Positions 19,816 through 29,400 of a stretch of 64,000 bases of DNA are shown here, one piece after another (within the stretch, counting starts at the first letter, position 1; every line of letters begins with the position of its first letter). The DNA is from a virus. A program made the position numbers and the translations under genes. Under the pieces are notes generated by a model. The model was not told the DNA's origin and ran no database searches. It saw nothing but the letters and a program-made list of their open reading frames with translations. The stretch is taken from positions 1 through 64,000 of IMG/VR virus record IMGVR_UViG_3300033143_001219; one strand, 5' to 3'.

Positions 19816-22000
19816 TATTGCAGTAGTAGAGAAGTACCCATCAAATTATAATTACGAGGCATTACTACCTTTTGATTTTGATAGATTATCTCTAGTAGAT
19901 GAAAGAATGGATAAAGTACTAAAACGAGATATTACTTTAGATATTGACCTAGTTAAGGAAGAATATGAATATATAATACTTATTGGAAAGGAACCCAGTA
20001 AGTTTGTAGGTAACATATCTTCTGTCACAGAATATCAAGGATACTTGTTAGATGATAAGTTCTTAGCTTTAATGAACCCCGTAGCGGTAGCTTTGCGACC
20101 CTCACTAAAAACAGCCTTTGATAAGTCTGTTAATGATATAATTATAACTATAACTAAGGGTGAACTAGTACTACAGAATGTAGATGTTACACCACTTGAA
20201 ACTGAAAGTGATATATTAAAGTACTTAGATGAAGTTATTGAGTACAATCCTGAGTTTATTGCAATGGATACAGAAACCTCAGCATTATACCCTAGAGATG
20301 GGTATGTACTAGGTATATCTATGACACACAGAGATAATCAAGGTGTATACATAGATAGTATGGTTGTATCGGATAAAGTAGTTGAAAAGCTACAATATAT
20401 ATGTAATAAATTTAAAATAGTATTTCATAATGCTAAGTTTGATATCAAGATGCTTGCATATCATTTTGGATTAGTATTCCCAGACTGGGATGATACAATG
20501 CTTCTACATTTTGATTTAGATGAAAATAGTCCACATGGATTAAAACATCTAGCTATTAAGTATACTAACTTAGGTGATTATGATGCTGAGTTAAACAAAT
20601 TTAAAATACAGTATTGTAAAGATCATAATATTAAAAGAGCAGACTTTACTTATGATTTAATACCTTTCCATATTATGTTTCCTTATGCAGCTAAAGATAC
20701 AACCGCTACTTTTGAACTATATCAAAAGTTTATGCCACTTATTGCTAAAAATACTAGACTTAAGTATGTATACGATGATTTATTAGTAAAGGGTACTAAG
20801 TTTCTAATAGATGTTGAAGAGACTGGGATTCCTATCAATAAGGAACTTATAGAGTTTCATATTATAAGAGTAAGTGATGAAATAAAAGTATTAACAGCTT
20901 CATTATATGAACATGATGAAATAAAGAAAGTAGAAGAAATTAAGAAGAAATTATTTAATGTTAATAGTACACATGATTTAAGAGCACTATTCTTTGATAT
21001 ATTAGATATGCCTTATACTAAGCTGACTGATACAGGGCAGCCAAGTACAGATGCAGAAGTGTTAGAAGAACTATCTACTACACACCCTATTGCTAATATA
21101 ATTAATAAAATTAAGAAGCTTAAAAAGATTAAATCTACCTACCTAGAAAAGATGTTACAAGGTTGTGACATGGATGGTAGACTAAGAACAGGATTTAACT
21201 TACATATAACTACATCTGGGAGACTAAGTTCATCTGGAAAGATTAATGCTCAACAATTACCTAGAAAGGATAAGACACCTAAACTTTGTATAGAAGCTAA
21301 GGAAGGTTTCAGTATTGTGAGTCAGGATTTGAAAACAGCGGAAATGTATATTGCCGCAGTATTATCTGGAGATAAAAACTTACAGAAAGTATTTATAGAT
21401 AAGCAAGATTATCACGGAACAATGGCAGTTATGAAGTTTGGGTTAACTTGTAAACCAAATGATGTTGCAAAGTTATTTCCAGATTTAAGACAAGCAGCTA
21501 AAACTGTTTCGTTTGAAATTCTATACAAACTAAATTATAGAGAGCCAGCATTAGAGAAGTTTAAAAGGCTTAAGCGCTGGTTACAAGAACAAGAAGAGTG
21601 GATTAAAGATAAAGGATATATCTATTCAGCCTTCGGTAGAAAACGCAGAGTATCTGACGTATTCTCACCAAATAGAAAAGAAGCACAACATCAAGTAAGA
21701 AGTGCAATTAACTTCTTAGTACAAAGCGTATCTAGTGATGTTAATCTATTGGCAGGAATTGAAATGCAAGAATGGATTGTAAAGAATGGATATACTGAAC
21801 AAATGAAAATATTTGGTTTAGTACATGACTCAATCTTAGCAGAAGTTAAAAATGAATATATTGATATGTATTTAGAAAAACTGGCTTACTTTACCCAGAT
21901 GGATAGAGGAGTTTCAATTCCAAACAGTCCTATAGGATTAGATATCGAGATTGGCAGTAGTTACGCATTTACTGATGAGAATTACAAATATGCAGCCTAA
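19805..22000 (+). CDS. Family A DNA polymerase with 3'-5' exonuclease, 731 residues
   Basis: Exonuclease motifs: AMDTETSALYP (Asp155, Glu157), FHNAKFDIKML and YAAKDTTATFE. Polymerase motifs: motif A SQDLKTAEMYIA near residue 506, where the usual DYSQIE is replaced by QDLKTAE but the metal-binding Asp is kept, motif B RQAAKTVSFEILYKL near 560, and motif C LVHDS near 676. No 5' nuclease domain; that job falls to the flap nuclease at 28155. It is the main replicative polymerase, equivalent in position to T5 D9. Confidence 0.9.
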   Translation: MANNIAVVEKYPSNYNYEALLPFDFDRLSLVDERMDKVLKRDITLDIDLVKEEYEYIILIGKEPSKFVGNISSVTEYQGYLLDDKFLALMNPVAVALRPSLKTAFDKSVNDIIITITKGELVLQNVDVTPLETESDILKYLDEVIEYNPEFIAMDTETSALYPRDGYVLGISMTHRDNQGVYIDSMVVSDKVVEKLQYICNKFKIVFHNAKFDIKMLAYHFGLVFPDWDDTMLLHFDLDENSPHGLKHLAIKYTNLGDYDAELNKFKIQYCKDHNIKRADFTYDLIPFHIMFPYAAKDTTATFELYQKFMPLIAKNTRLKYVYDDLLVKGTKFLIDVEETGIPINKELIEFHIIRVSDEIKVLTASLYEHDEIKKVEEIKKKLFNVNSTHDLRALFFDILDMPYTKLTDTGQPSTDAEVLEELSTTHPIANIINKIKKLKKIKSTYLEKMLQGCDMDGRLRTGFNLHITTSGRLSSSGKINAQQLPRKDKTPKLCIEAKEGFSIVSQDLKTAEMYIAAVLSGDKNLQKVFIDKQDYHGTMAVMKFGLTCKPNDVAKLFPDLRQAAKTVSFEILYKLNYREPALEKFKRLKRWLQEQEEWIKDKGYIYSAFGRKRRVSDVFSPNRKEAQHQVRSAINFLVQSVSSDVNLLAGIEMQEWIVKNGYTEQMKIFGLVHDSILAEVKNEYIDMYLEKLAYFTQMDRGVSIPNSPIGLDIEIGSSYAFTDENYKYAA

Positions 22001-22493
22001 GACATGGTCAGATATTAATTTTCCCATATTCGTTATAACACCAAATTATAAGAGAATATGGGATGAATTTAATGTTAAGTATATAGAAACCGAAAGTGGA
22101 ACATATGTACTTGACAATATGAACATGACTGGAGACACATTAGGCGAGCGAAGATTACAGATTAGAAACAGTTTGCGATACATCCCTCGCAAAGCATACT
22201 ACAATATTACGCAGCTCATAAAAAGTAATAACAAGACGTATATCGACAACACAGGATGTGTATTTACTTATAAGAAAACAAGGATGGTTCCTTTAAAGTA
22301 TTACAAAGTCATGGATGTAGTTAGCACGGAGGAGGGGTGTATCCTTTTAATTAAGGGTATAAACTTTAGAATTAGAACCCACTGTAGAGAAGCCTATAAT
22401 ATTAATTATGTAGGTTTATTAATTGTAGCTAACAATTATATTCTCTATGATACAAGTGAAGTAAAGAAGAAGGATACAATTAGGAAAATATAA
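21990..22493 (+). CDS. Hypothetical protein, 167 residues
   Basis: Not recognised. The most likely start is ATG 21990 (MQPKTWSDINFPIF) at the end of the polymerase gene; ATG 21975 in the same frame is an alternative. Mixed alpha/beta composition with several Tyr and basic stretches, no membrane segment. Sits between polymerase and SF2 helicase within the coupled replication operon, so a DNA-metabolism role is likely but unproven. Confidence 0.6.
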   Translation: MQPKTWSDINFPIFVITPNYKRIWDEFNVKYIETESGTYVLDNMNMTGDTLGERRLQIRNSLRYIPRKAYYNITQLIKSNNKTYIDNTGCVFTYKKTRMVPLKYYKVMDVVSTEEGCILLIKGINFRIRTHCREAYNINYVGLLIVANNYILYDTSEVKKKDTIRKI

Positions 22494-22495
22494 GT

Positions 22496-23755
22496 ATGAA
22501 AGCAGTATTAAGTAACAGAATATATTTAACTAGGACTCCTGAGTTACACAATAGTTTAATTGAAGAACTAACATATAGATTGCCACCTAAGAAACCGGGC
22601 AATCCCTATGAAATAGAATGTGATGTAACTAGAATCAATAAAGATATACTAACAATACCCTCAGGTAGGTTAGACTTAATACCTAAAGATTACGAAGTAG
22701 TAGATAAACGTACGTTGAATCCAACTACGTTTCCTGAGTTTAAATTTACACTAAGAGAATCCCAGCAAGAGATATATGATTTAGTAGATGATAATTGTAT
22801 GATAATTGCTAACCCTAGTTATGGTAAAACATTCACGGCTATTTCAATTGCTACAAAGCTAAAGCAGAAAACTTTAATCATAGTACATACTAAATTTCTA
22901 TTAGAACAATGGGTAGATGAAATAAATAAAACTTTAGGCATTAAAGCTGGTATAGTAGGTGTAGGTAAGTTTAAAATTGATTCTCCTATAGTTGTAGCAT
23001 TATTTCAAACATTGCGAAATAAAGGCCACACCATAAGTAAAGAGTTTGGTACTGTAATAGTAGATGAAGTACATCATACACCAGCTAAAGTCTTTAAAGG
23101 TATTGTTGATAAGTTTAATGCACGATATAAAATAGGGCTAACAGCGACACCTTGGCGCAAAGATGGCAGACATGTAATGTTGGCAGATTACTTTGGAATG
23201 AAGGAATACAACCCTAAAGACGAGAATGAATTAACACCTAGTGTGATAATGGTTGAGTCAGGCATTAAGTTTGATTCTTCACCTATGACCCCTTGGGCTA
23301 ATAAAGTGAATGAATTAGTTAATAATACAAATTACTTAGAACTAGTACTAAATCTAGCACAAATTCAGGCTCAGCGTGGACACAAAGTGTTAGTAGTAGC
23401 TGATCGTACCGAATTTCTCGAGACTTGCGCCGACGTCCTAGATAATTCGATGTGCATTATAGGAAACACAGAAGACAGAGATTTCTTAGGTAGTGGAAAA
23501 GATATATGTTTTGGTTCTATTAAAATATTTGCAGAGGGTGTAAATATGCCACCTCTCAGTTGCTTAATAATAGCAAATCCACTTAACAATAGAGGCTTGC
23601 TAAAACAGCTAATAGGTAGAATAGCGAGACCGTGTGAGGGGAAGAAAAACCCTGAAATAATAGATATTATACTAACTGGTAAGACTGGTAAAAATCAAGC
23701 AGCACAAAGAATAAGCTATTATACAGAGAAAGGATATAAAATTAAATACATATGA
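22496..23755 (+). CDS. SF2 DNA helicase (T5 D10/UvsW-like), 419 residues
   Basis: Superfamily 2 motifs in order: motif I ANPSYGKTFTA (near residue 104, with the usual Gly replaced by Tyr-Gly-Lys-Thr), Ia TLIIVHTKFL, motif II VDEVHH (near 190), motif III GLTATPWRKDGR, motif IV region VLVVADR, motif V FAEGVNMPPL and motif VI QLIGRIARP. Related phage proteins (T4 UvsW, T5 D10) remodel branched DNA and act at origins and recombination intermediates. It starts three bases after the previous gene. Confidence 0.88.
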   Translation: MKAVLSNRIYLTRTPELHNSLIEELTYRLPPKKPGNPYEIECDVTRINKDILTIPSGRLDLIPKDYEVVDKRTLNPTTFPEFKFTLRESQQEIYDLVDDNCMIIANPSYGKTFTAISIATKLKQKTLIIVHTKFLLEQWVDEINKTLGIKAGIVGVGKFKIDSPIVVALFQTLRNKGHTISKEFGTVIVDEVHHTPAKVFKGIVDKFNARYKIGLTATPWRKDGRHVMLADYFGMKEYNPKDENELTPSVIMVESGIKFDSSPMTPWANKVNELVNNTNYLELVLNLAQIQAQRGHKVLVVADRTEFLETCADVLDNSMCIIGNTEDRDFLGSGKDICFGSIKIFAEGVNMPPLSCLIIANPLNNRGLLKQLIGRIARPCEGKKNPEIIDIILTGKTGKNQAAQRISYYTEKGYKIKYI

Positions 23756-24180
23756 TAAGATATAATTGGGAAGTAATTAAAAAGTATACAGAATGTAAAC
23801 CCGAATTAGTAATTGATTATTTTAAAAATATATATGTACTAAAAGGCGAAATGTATTCATACATGCAAGCAAATAAGTATGCTAGAAATATAGTTAGAAG
23901 TAAAGAAATTAAATCAAGTTATTTATTACATATAGATAGCTTAATTAAAAATGATGCTAAGGCAACACTCACAGAGCAGTTTATATACTTAGACTTAGCT
24001 AGTATGAGGGATGCCTTTTCATTATTTAATAGCAAGGGTCGTAAACGCTATCTGCACGAATGGGAGATAGCGGGTAATTACGATATTAAAAAACTAGAAA
24101 TAAACAAATTGTTAAATATAAGTGACAAGAAAATTTATTTTATTTATGAAGAAGGAGATGACTATGGGAATGGCTTTTAA
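23752..24180 (+). CDS. Hypothetical protein, 142 residues
   Basis: Not recognised. ATG 23752 overlaps the helicase stop. Rich in Tyr, Lys and Ile and predicted mostly helical, with an acidic end (YEEGDDYGNGF). Its position between the D10-like helicase and the D12-like nuclease corresponds to T5 D11, for which no clear activity is known to me. The last 17 bases overlap the single-strand binding protein gene. Confidence 0.6.
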   Translation: MIRYNWEVIKKYTECKPELVIDYFKNIYVLKGEMYSYMQANKYARNIVRSKEIKSSYLLHIDSLIKNDAKATLTEQFIYLDLASMRDAFSLFNSKGRKRYLHEWEIAGNYDIKKLEINKLLNISDKKIYFIYEEGDDYGNGF

Positions 24181-24838
24181 TGCCTCTAATGGCGCAGCAA
24201 AGAAAAGTGGTTTAGATTATATTAAATTAGAATTAGGTGAGAACAAATTTAGAATGGTAGGTGAGTTACTTGCCCGCTATTGCTATTGGAAGAAAATGGG
24301 TGATCATAACATCCCTGTTGAATGCTTAGCATTTGATAGAGATAAGGAAAGGTTTACTAATGTAACTCAGGATTGGTTTAGACATTATTACCCAGATCAA
24401 AAATGTGTATGGTCTTACGTTATTCAAGTAATTGATAGCAAGGACGGTAAACTAAAGTTAATGGGATTAAAGAAAAAGTTATTTGACCAGATTATGGACT
24501 TAGCAAATGATTTAGGTGATCCTACTGACCCAATTAATGGTTGGGATGTTATTGTAGATAAAAAGAAAACAGGCCCTCACATCTTTAATATAGAGTACAA
24601 ATTAAAAGAACGCTCTATTGAAAAACGTGAATTAACTGATGATGAGAAAGAGGCTATAAAAGATATCAAATCTATTGATGATTTAATACCCCGTCCAGAT
24701 GCAGAAGAACAAAAAGCATTTATTGAACAAAATTGGGTTAATAAGCAAGAAGAAAATACTGATAGTGAAGCTATTGATGAATTTGATGCTGCCGAAAAAC
24801 CTAAAAAGGATACTTTTGACGACGACATCCCGTTCTAA
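24164..24838 (+). CDS. Single-stranded DNA-binding protein, 224 residues
   Basis: I chose ATG 24164 (MGMAFNASNGAAKKSGLDYIKL) because AAGGAGATGACT precedes it; the frame is open from 24122. The start, the CYWKKMGDHNIPVECL segment, and above all the acidic tail ending DTFDDDIPF are typical of phage SSBs, where the tail recruits replication proteins. The middle has an OB-like pattern (RMVGELLARYC, VWSYVIQVID). Followed by a strong terminator, as expected for a product needed in bulk. Confidence 0.75.
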   Translation: MGMAFNASNGAAKKSGLDYIKLELGENKFRMVGELLARYCYWKKMGDHNIPVECLAFDRDKERFTNVTQDWFRHYYPDQKCVWSYVIQVIDSKDGKLKLMGLKKKLFDQIMDLANDLGDPTDPINGWDVIVDKKKTGPHIFNIEYKLKERSIEKRELTDDEKEAIKDIKSIDDLIPRPDAEEQKAFIEQNWVNKQEENTDSEAIDEFDAAEKPKKDTFDDDIPF

Positions 24839-24860
24839 TAAAACCTAGCGTTTATTTATA

Positions 24861-24892
24861 GTGAGAGAGGCTAATAACCTCTCTCATTTTTT
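24861..24892 (+). terminator. Intrinsic terminator after ssb
   Basis: Stem TGAGAGAGG (24862-24870) with CCTCTCTCA (24878-24886), loop CTAATAA, then TTTTTT. Nine perfect pairs. Confidence 0.92.
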
Positions 24893-24943
24893 AACTTATG
24901 AAAACTAAAACACAAAAAGATTTAAAACAACTTGGAAATACTT

Positions 24944-25894
24944 ATGAAAATACTCTTCTCCGCGGATCATCACATAAAATTAGGTCAAAAGAACGTGCCA
25001 AAAGAGTGGCAAAAGAAAAGATATAGTATGTTATGGAAGAAGCTACACGAGCTTGAGGCAGAGTGTGATATTCATATTATGGGTGGAGATATCTTTGATA
25101 AGATACCTAATCCTGAAGAAATATCAATGTACTTTGAATTTATAGTTGGTTGTAATATACCTACATTTATATATGATGGAAATCATGAGGCACTTAAGAA
25201 AGGCCACACATTCCTAAAATATCTAGAGCAAGCCAGTAATGATATAAATAATAATGTTCACATTATTGACGGTATATATGAAATTGGAGATATAGATATC
25301 ATTCCTTATACATGCCTAAAAACTTTCAATCCTAAAGACTTCAATAATAAGATTCTATGCACACATGTTAGAGGTAATATTCCTCCCTATGTTATAGAAG
25401 AAGTTGATTTAGAAAAATTTGATGGTTGGGAAGTTGTGCTTGCAGGTGATCTACACTCTTATGAAAACAGTCAAGGTAATATACTATATCCAGGTAGTCC
25501 TTTATCAATTACATTCCATAGAAATAAAATAGATAATGGAGTGATTATATTTGATACTGAAACAATGGAACATGAGTTTATACCTTTAGGCTTGCCACAA
25601 TTACTAAGAAAAACAGTAGATAATAAAGACGATGTTATTCCCACGGAATATGATCATACTATCTACGAAATTACTGGTAACCTATTAGAGTTATCAGATA
25701 TAGATACTACATCTGAATTTATAGATAAAAAAATAGTAAATAAGAAAAATGATAGTGTACTTAATCTAAAAGATATTACATTAGAGAAAGAGCTAGATTT
25801 ATACTTAACAATTATTTTAAAGTTTTCAGCAGAAGAAGTAGTATCAGTACTAAAGGTTTTCAATGATTATACTAAAGAATTTGACATGGAGTAA
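24944..25894 (+). CDS. SbcD-like nuclease subunit (T5 D12/T4 gp47-like), 316 residues
   Basis: Metallophosphoesterase motifs of the Mre11/SbcD family: FSADHHIK (Asp8, His10), MGGDIFDK near residue 49, YDGNHEA near 82, CTHVRGN near 140 and GDLHSYEN near 170. With SbcC it forms an ATP-dependent nuclease that processes DNA ends and hairpins. I chose ATG 24944 (MKILFSADHH); the TTG at 24932 adds nothing conserved. It overlaps the SbcC gene by 32 bases, which couples their synthesis. Confidence 0.85.
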   Translation: MKILFSADHHIKLGQKNVPKEWQKKRYSMLWKKLHELEAECDIHIMGGDIFDKIPNPEEISMYFEFIVGCNIPTFIYDGNHEALKKGHTFLKYLEQASNDINNNVHIIDGIYEIGDIDIIPYTCLKTFNPKDFNNKILCTHVRGNIPPYVIEEVDLEKFDGWEVVLAGDLHSYENSQGNILYPGSPLSITFHRNKIDNGVIIFDTETMEHEFIPLGLPQLLRKTVDNKDDVIPTEYDHTIYEITGNLLELSDIDTTSEFIDKKIVNKKNDSVLNLKDITLEKELDLYLTIILKFSAEEVVSVLKVFNDYTKEFDME

Positions 25895-27710
25895 CTGGTT
25901 CTCATATGGTGAAGATAACTATATAGATTTAGAAGAGACTCCATTAATGCAGATATCAGGTAAAAACGGTAGTGGTAAAAGTTCTATACCTTTAATAATA
26001 GAAGAAGTATTATATGGTAAAAATCATATAGGTAAGAGAAAGCAAACTTTAGTTAATAGATATATAAAAAATCCTATCCTTACAGCAGAATTAAACTTTT
26101 CAAGGGATGAGGTAGATTATAAAGTGAAAATTTCTCGAAAAAGCACCGTGAAAATACAATTTTTTCGTGAAAATGAGGATTTATCATCACATACATCAAC
26201 CAATACGTTCAAGTCAATACAAGAGGTTTTAGGTATTGATTTCAAAGTATTCGTTCAACTTATATACCAAAGTTCAAAAATTAACTTAGAGTTCTTAGAG
26301 GCTACAGATACTAATAGGAAGAAATTCCTTATTAGCTTATTTAAGCTACATAAATACTTAGAGATACATGAAGTATTTAAGAAAGCTGAGAGTGGTATTA
26401 ATAATGAAGTATTAATACTATCAAGTAAGTTAAGTACTATTGAAGCTTGGATAACTAAGCATATTAATAAAGAGTTAATACATATAGATACCAAAGAACT
26501 ACCAGAAGTTAATAAGGATGATATAGATAAATTAGCAGTATTTAAAGTTGAATTATTAAATATTAAAGATACCAATACAAAAATAAATAAAAATAATGAA
26601 TATAAAAACTTATTAAAAACATTAGATTTAAGTGCTCTTTCTTATGTAGGTGAAGTACCAAATGATAAGGATAAGCATGAAGAGTACAGAAGATTAGGTC
26701 AACATAAACTGACTGAAATTAAAACTAAAATTAAAACACATAAAAATAGTATTGATAAGGTAAAGAGATTTGAAGACAGGTGTCCTACTTGTGCTCAAGA
26801 TATAACAGAAGATTTTAAAAATAAACTGATACATACTGATCAACGTAATATATCAGACCTAGAGACTGACGCCTCTATAGTTAATAAAGCTATAAAAGAT
26901 GTTGAAGATAAGTTAAAAAATTATCAGCAAATAGCTAATAAGGTAAAAGAACGTGAAAGGGTATCAGATGATTTCTCTACACTACAAAATTTAGTTGATA
27001 ATTCAATATTAAGTGATATAATGGTTGAGGGTGATATACTAAAAAATATAACTGCGCTAGAGACTAAACTTAGAAATATTACTGAAGATATTAAACGCAT
27101 ATCTACTTTTAATAACAAAGCTGAAAGTAATAATTCGACTGTTAAAGTTATAACTGCACAGCTAGAAGAGTACAAATTACAAGCAGAAGATGTACGTGAA
27201 CAATTATATGAAATAGAAGAACAGAAAAATAAATTAGGCATACTTAAAAAGGCTTTTAGCACAAATGGACTGTTGAATTATAAATTGGATTATTTAATAA
27301 AAGACTTAGAGTTACAAATTAACTCTTATTTACAAGAATTATCTTCAGGGAAATTCCAAATAGTATTTATATTACAGGAAGAAAAACTTAATATAGAGAT
27401 ATTGGACGAAGGTGCATCTATAACTATTGAAGAACTATCAGCAGGTGAACTAGCACGTATCAATACAGCAACACTGTTAGCTATACGGAAGTTAATGTCT
27501 GCAATATCTTCAACAAAGCTTAATATCTTATTTTTAGATGAGGTAATGGGAGTTCTAGATGAAGAAGGCAAAGAAAAGCTAATAGAAGTATTACTGAAAG
27601 AGAAGGACTTAAATACGTTTTTAGTTAGTCATGAGTATTCACATCCATTAATCCCTAAGATAAATATAATAAAGGAAAATAAAATAAGTAGGATAGATAA
27701 TGGTAGATAG
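25863..27710 (+). CDS. SbcC-like SMC ATPase (T5 D13/T4 gp46-like), 615 residues
   Basis: Walker A GKNGSGKS at residues 33-40, coiled-coil arms, a zinc hook CPTC at residues 307-310 in the middle, the ABC signature LSAGELARI near 540 and Walker B LNILFLDEVMG near 570. At 615 residues the arms are short compared with bacterial SbcC (over 1000). Partner of the SbcD-like subunit just upstream. The gene ends with TAG and overlaps the resolvase gene by 11 bases. Confidence 0.9.
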   Translation: MIILKNLTWSNWFSYGEDNYIDLEETPLMQISGKNGSGKSSIPLIIEEVLYGKNHIGKRKQTLVNRYIKNPILTAELNFSRDEVDYKVKISRKSTVKIQFFRENEDLSSHTSTNTFKSIQEVLGIDFKVFVQLIYQSSKINLEFLEATDTNRKKFLISLFKLHKYLEIHEVFKKAESGINNEVLILSSKLSTIEAWITKHINKELIHIDTKELPEVNKDDIDKLAVFKVELLNIKDTNTKINKNNEYKNLLKTLDLSALSYVGEVPNDKDKHEEYRRLGQHKLTEIKTKIKTHKNSIDKVKRFEDRCPTCAQDITEDFKNKLIHTDQRNISDLETDASIVNKAIKDVEDKLKNYQQIANKVKERERVSDDFSTLQNLVDNSILSDIMVEGDILKNITALETKLRNITEDIKRISTFNNKAESNNSTVKVITAQLEEYKLQAEDVREQLYEIEEQKNKLGILKKAFSTNGLLNYKLDYLIKDLELQINSYLQELSSGKFQIVFILQEEKLNIEILDEGASITIEELSAGELARINTATLLAIRKLMSAISSTKLNILFLDEVMGVLDEEGKEKLIEVLLKEKDLNTFLVSHEYSHPLIPKINIIKENKISRIDNGR

Positions 27711-28155
27711 TCGAGCAAAAGGTGCAAGAGCAGAATCTAAAGCTAAAGAGATACTTACTAAACATACAGGATTAAATTGGCAAAGAATACCTGCTTCAGG
27801 TGCATTAGATGCAGTACATGGATTGAAGGGTGATTTATACATTCCTGATGAAAGTAATAAATATTGCATAGAAGTTAAGTCATATAAGGAGTCTGCAATT
27901 AATCATTTATTGGTTAGTGGTGCTGGACTACCTTTACGAGACTGGATGGTTCAGGCAATAAGACAAGGTATACAGGTAAATAAAAAACCCTTACTAATAT
28001 TTAAACATGATAGAAGTAAATTTTATATTTGTAGTTGGGAAGAACCTGCTAATTTAGAAGTATATTTAATGTACTTTTATGATGGTGAGGAATTACCAGT
28101 ATATATAGCACTCCTAGAAGAGTGGCTAATACACGAAAAGGTAGAGTTTATATAA
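27700..28155 (+). CDS. PD-(D/E)XK Holliday-junction resolvase-like nuclease, 151 residues
   Basis: The pattern fits archaeal Hjc-like and phage resolvases: Glu14 in RAESKAKE, Asp near residue 45 in LKGDLYIP, and EVKSYK (Glu59, Lys61), then a Gln-containing helix (MVQAIRQG). These residues form the PD-(D/E)XK metal site. It would cut four-way junctions formed during recombination-driven replication and before packaging. Position corresponds to T5 D14. The stop and the next start share TAATG. Confidence 0.8.
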   Translation: MVDSRAKGARAESKAKEILTKHTGLNWQRIPASGALDAVHGLKGDLYIPDESNKYCIEVKSYKESAINHLLVSGAGLPLRDWMVQAIRQGIQVNKKPLLIFKHDRSKFYICSWEEPANLEVYLMYFYDGEELPVYIALLEEWLIHEKVEFI

Positions 28156-28979
28156 TGGGAACAGATTTTATAAAGAAAAATAGATACGAAAACTTGCTTA
28201 TAATAGATGGATTAAATCTAGCATTTAGGTATAAGTTTGCAAATAAGAAAGATTTTGCACCCTTGTATGTAAAGACAGTACAATCCTTAGCTAAATCGTA
28301 TGATGCTAGGAGAGTTGTTGTTCTAGGTGATGGAGGTTCCTCTTATAGAGAAGCTTTATACCCAGATTATAAAGCAAATCGTAAGGATCTTAGAGCAAAG
28401 CAAACGCAACAAGAGGCTGATGATTTTCAAGATTTCTTAGAGGAGTTTGGTGTAGCATTTGAATTGTTAGGCTTACAGTACGATACTTTTAGATTTAAAG
28501 GTGTTGAAGCTGATGATATTGCAGCCTATCTTGTTAAATACTACAAGGATAGTTTTGAGCATACTTGGATGATTTCATCTGATAAAGATTGGGATTTGAT
28601 GATTGCAGATAATGTTTCAAGATTCGCATATACAAGTAGGAAAGAAATCACATTAGATACATGGAATGACTTTTACGAGTATCAACCAGAACAACACATA
28701 AGTATTAAAGTACTTATGGGTGATAAGGGAGATAATGTACCGGGTGTGGAAGGTATTGGTGAAAAACGCGCTAATACCATACTAAGAGATTATGAGACTG
28801 CTTATGATGTGTATGCAAGCTTACCAATAGCTAGTAAATATAAGTATATACAGAACTTAAATAAATTTGGTGATCAATTATTAGTAAATTATGAGCTTAT
28901 GGATTTGCTCACTTATTGTGAGGATGCCATAGGTAAAGAAAATATAGAAAAAATAGAAGAGGTATTTAATGGCGATTAG
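28155..28979 (+). CDS. 5'-3' exonuclease / flap endonuclease (T5 D15-like), 274 residues
   Basis: FEN-type acidic motifs are visible: LLIIDGLNLAFRY, VVVLGDGGSSYRE ... YPDYKANR, KGVEADDIAAY, ISSDKDWDLM and MGDKGDNVPGVEGIGEKRA with the helix-hairpin-helix. It removes RNA primers and 5' flaps, supplying the domain missing from the polymerase at 19805. I chose ATG 28155 over the upstream in-frame ATG at 28122 because the latter lies within the resolvase gene. Confidence 0.9.
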   Translation: MGTDFIKKNRYENLLIIDGLNLAFRYKFANKKDFAPLYVKTVQSLAKSYDARRVVVLGDGGSSYREALYPDYKANRKDLRAKQTQQEADDFQDFLEEFGVAFELLGLQYDTFRFKGVEADDIAAYLVKYYKDSFEHTWMISSDKDWDLMIADNVSRFAYTSRKEITLDTWNDFYEYQPEQHISIKVLMGDKGDNVPGVEGIGEKRANTILRDYETAYDVYASLPIASKYKYIQNLNKFGDQLLVNYELMDLLTYCEDAIGKENIEKIEEVFNGD

Positions 28980-29400
28980 AATAGTTTTAGATAATGAAGA
29001 TTGTGAGCCATATAAAGGCAATCGATGGGATGGTGGTTGGGACTTACGTTCAAACAATCCAGATATTACAATAGAACCCGGACAAAAGGTTAAGATATAT
29101 ACAGGTGTTAGAATGGAAATACCTGTAAGACACATAGGTATGGTAGTACCTAGAAGTGGTTTAGGATCTAAATATAGACTAACTTTAGCTAATACCGTGG
29201 GTGTAATTGATTCAGACTACAGAGGTGAAATTATAGTTAACTTAGTTAACGGCGGTGATGAAGCTGTAGAAATCAATCAATTTGATAGATTTTGTCAAAT
29301 ACTAGTTGTACCAGTTAGAATAGATACTTTTAGAGTAGTAACTAAACTACAGGAAACTGGAAGAGGCGAACAAGGGTTCGGAAGTAGTGGAGTAGAATAA
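28969..29400 (+). CDS. dut: dUTP diphosphatase, 143 residues
   Basis: All trimeric dUTPase motifs appear in order: DLRSNNPDITIEPG (motif I region), VVPRSGLGSKY (II), NTVGVIDSDYRGEI (III, with the catalytic Asp), RFCQILVVPV (IV) and the C-terminal GRGEQGFGSSG (V). It removes dUTP and supplies dUMP. Overlaps the flap nuclease gene by 11 bases and abuts the ribonucleotide reductase gene, forming a nucleotide-metabolism pair. Confidence 0.95.
   Translation: MAIRIVLDNEDCEPYKGNRWDGGWDLRSNNPDITIEPGQKVKIYTGVRMEIPVRHIGMVVPRSGLGSKYRLTLANTVGVIDSDYRGEIIVNLVNGGDEAVEINQFDRFCQILVVPVRIDTFRVVTKLQETGRGEQGFGSSGVE

Noticed and set aside
24898-25026. A 42-codon basic frame before the SbcD-like gene
   Set aside because: The start is directly after the terminator T run with no ribosome-binding site, and most of the frame overlaps the conserved start of the SbcD-like protein.
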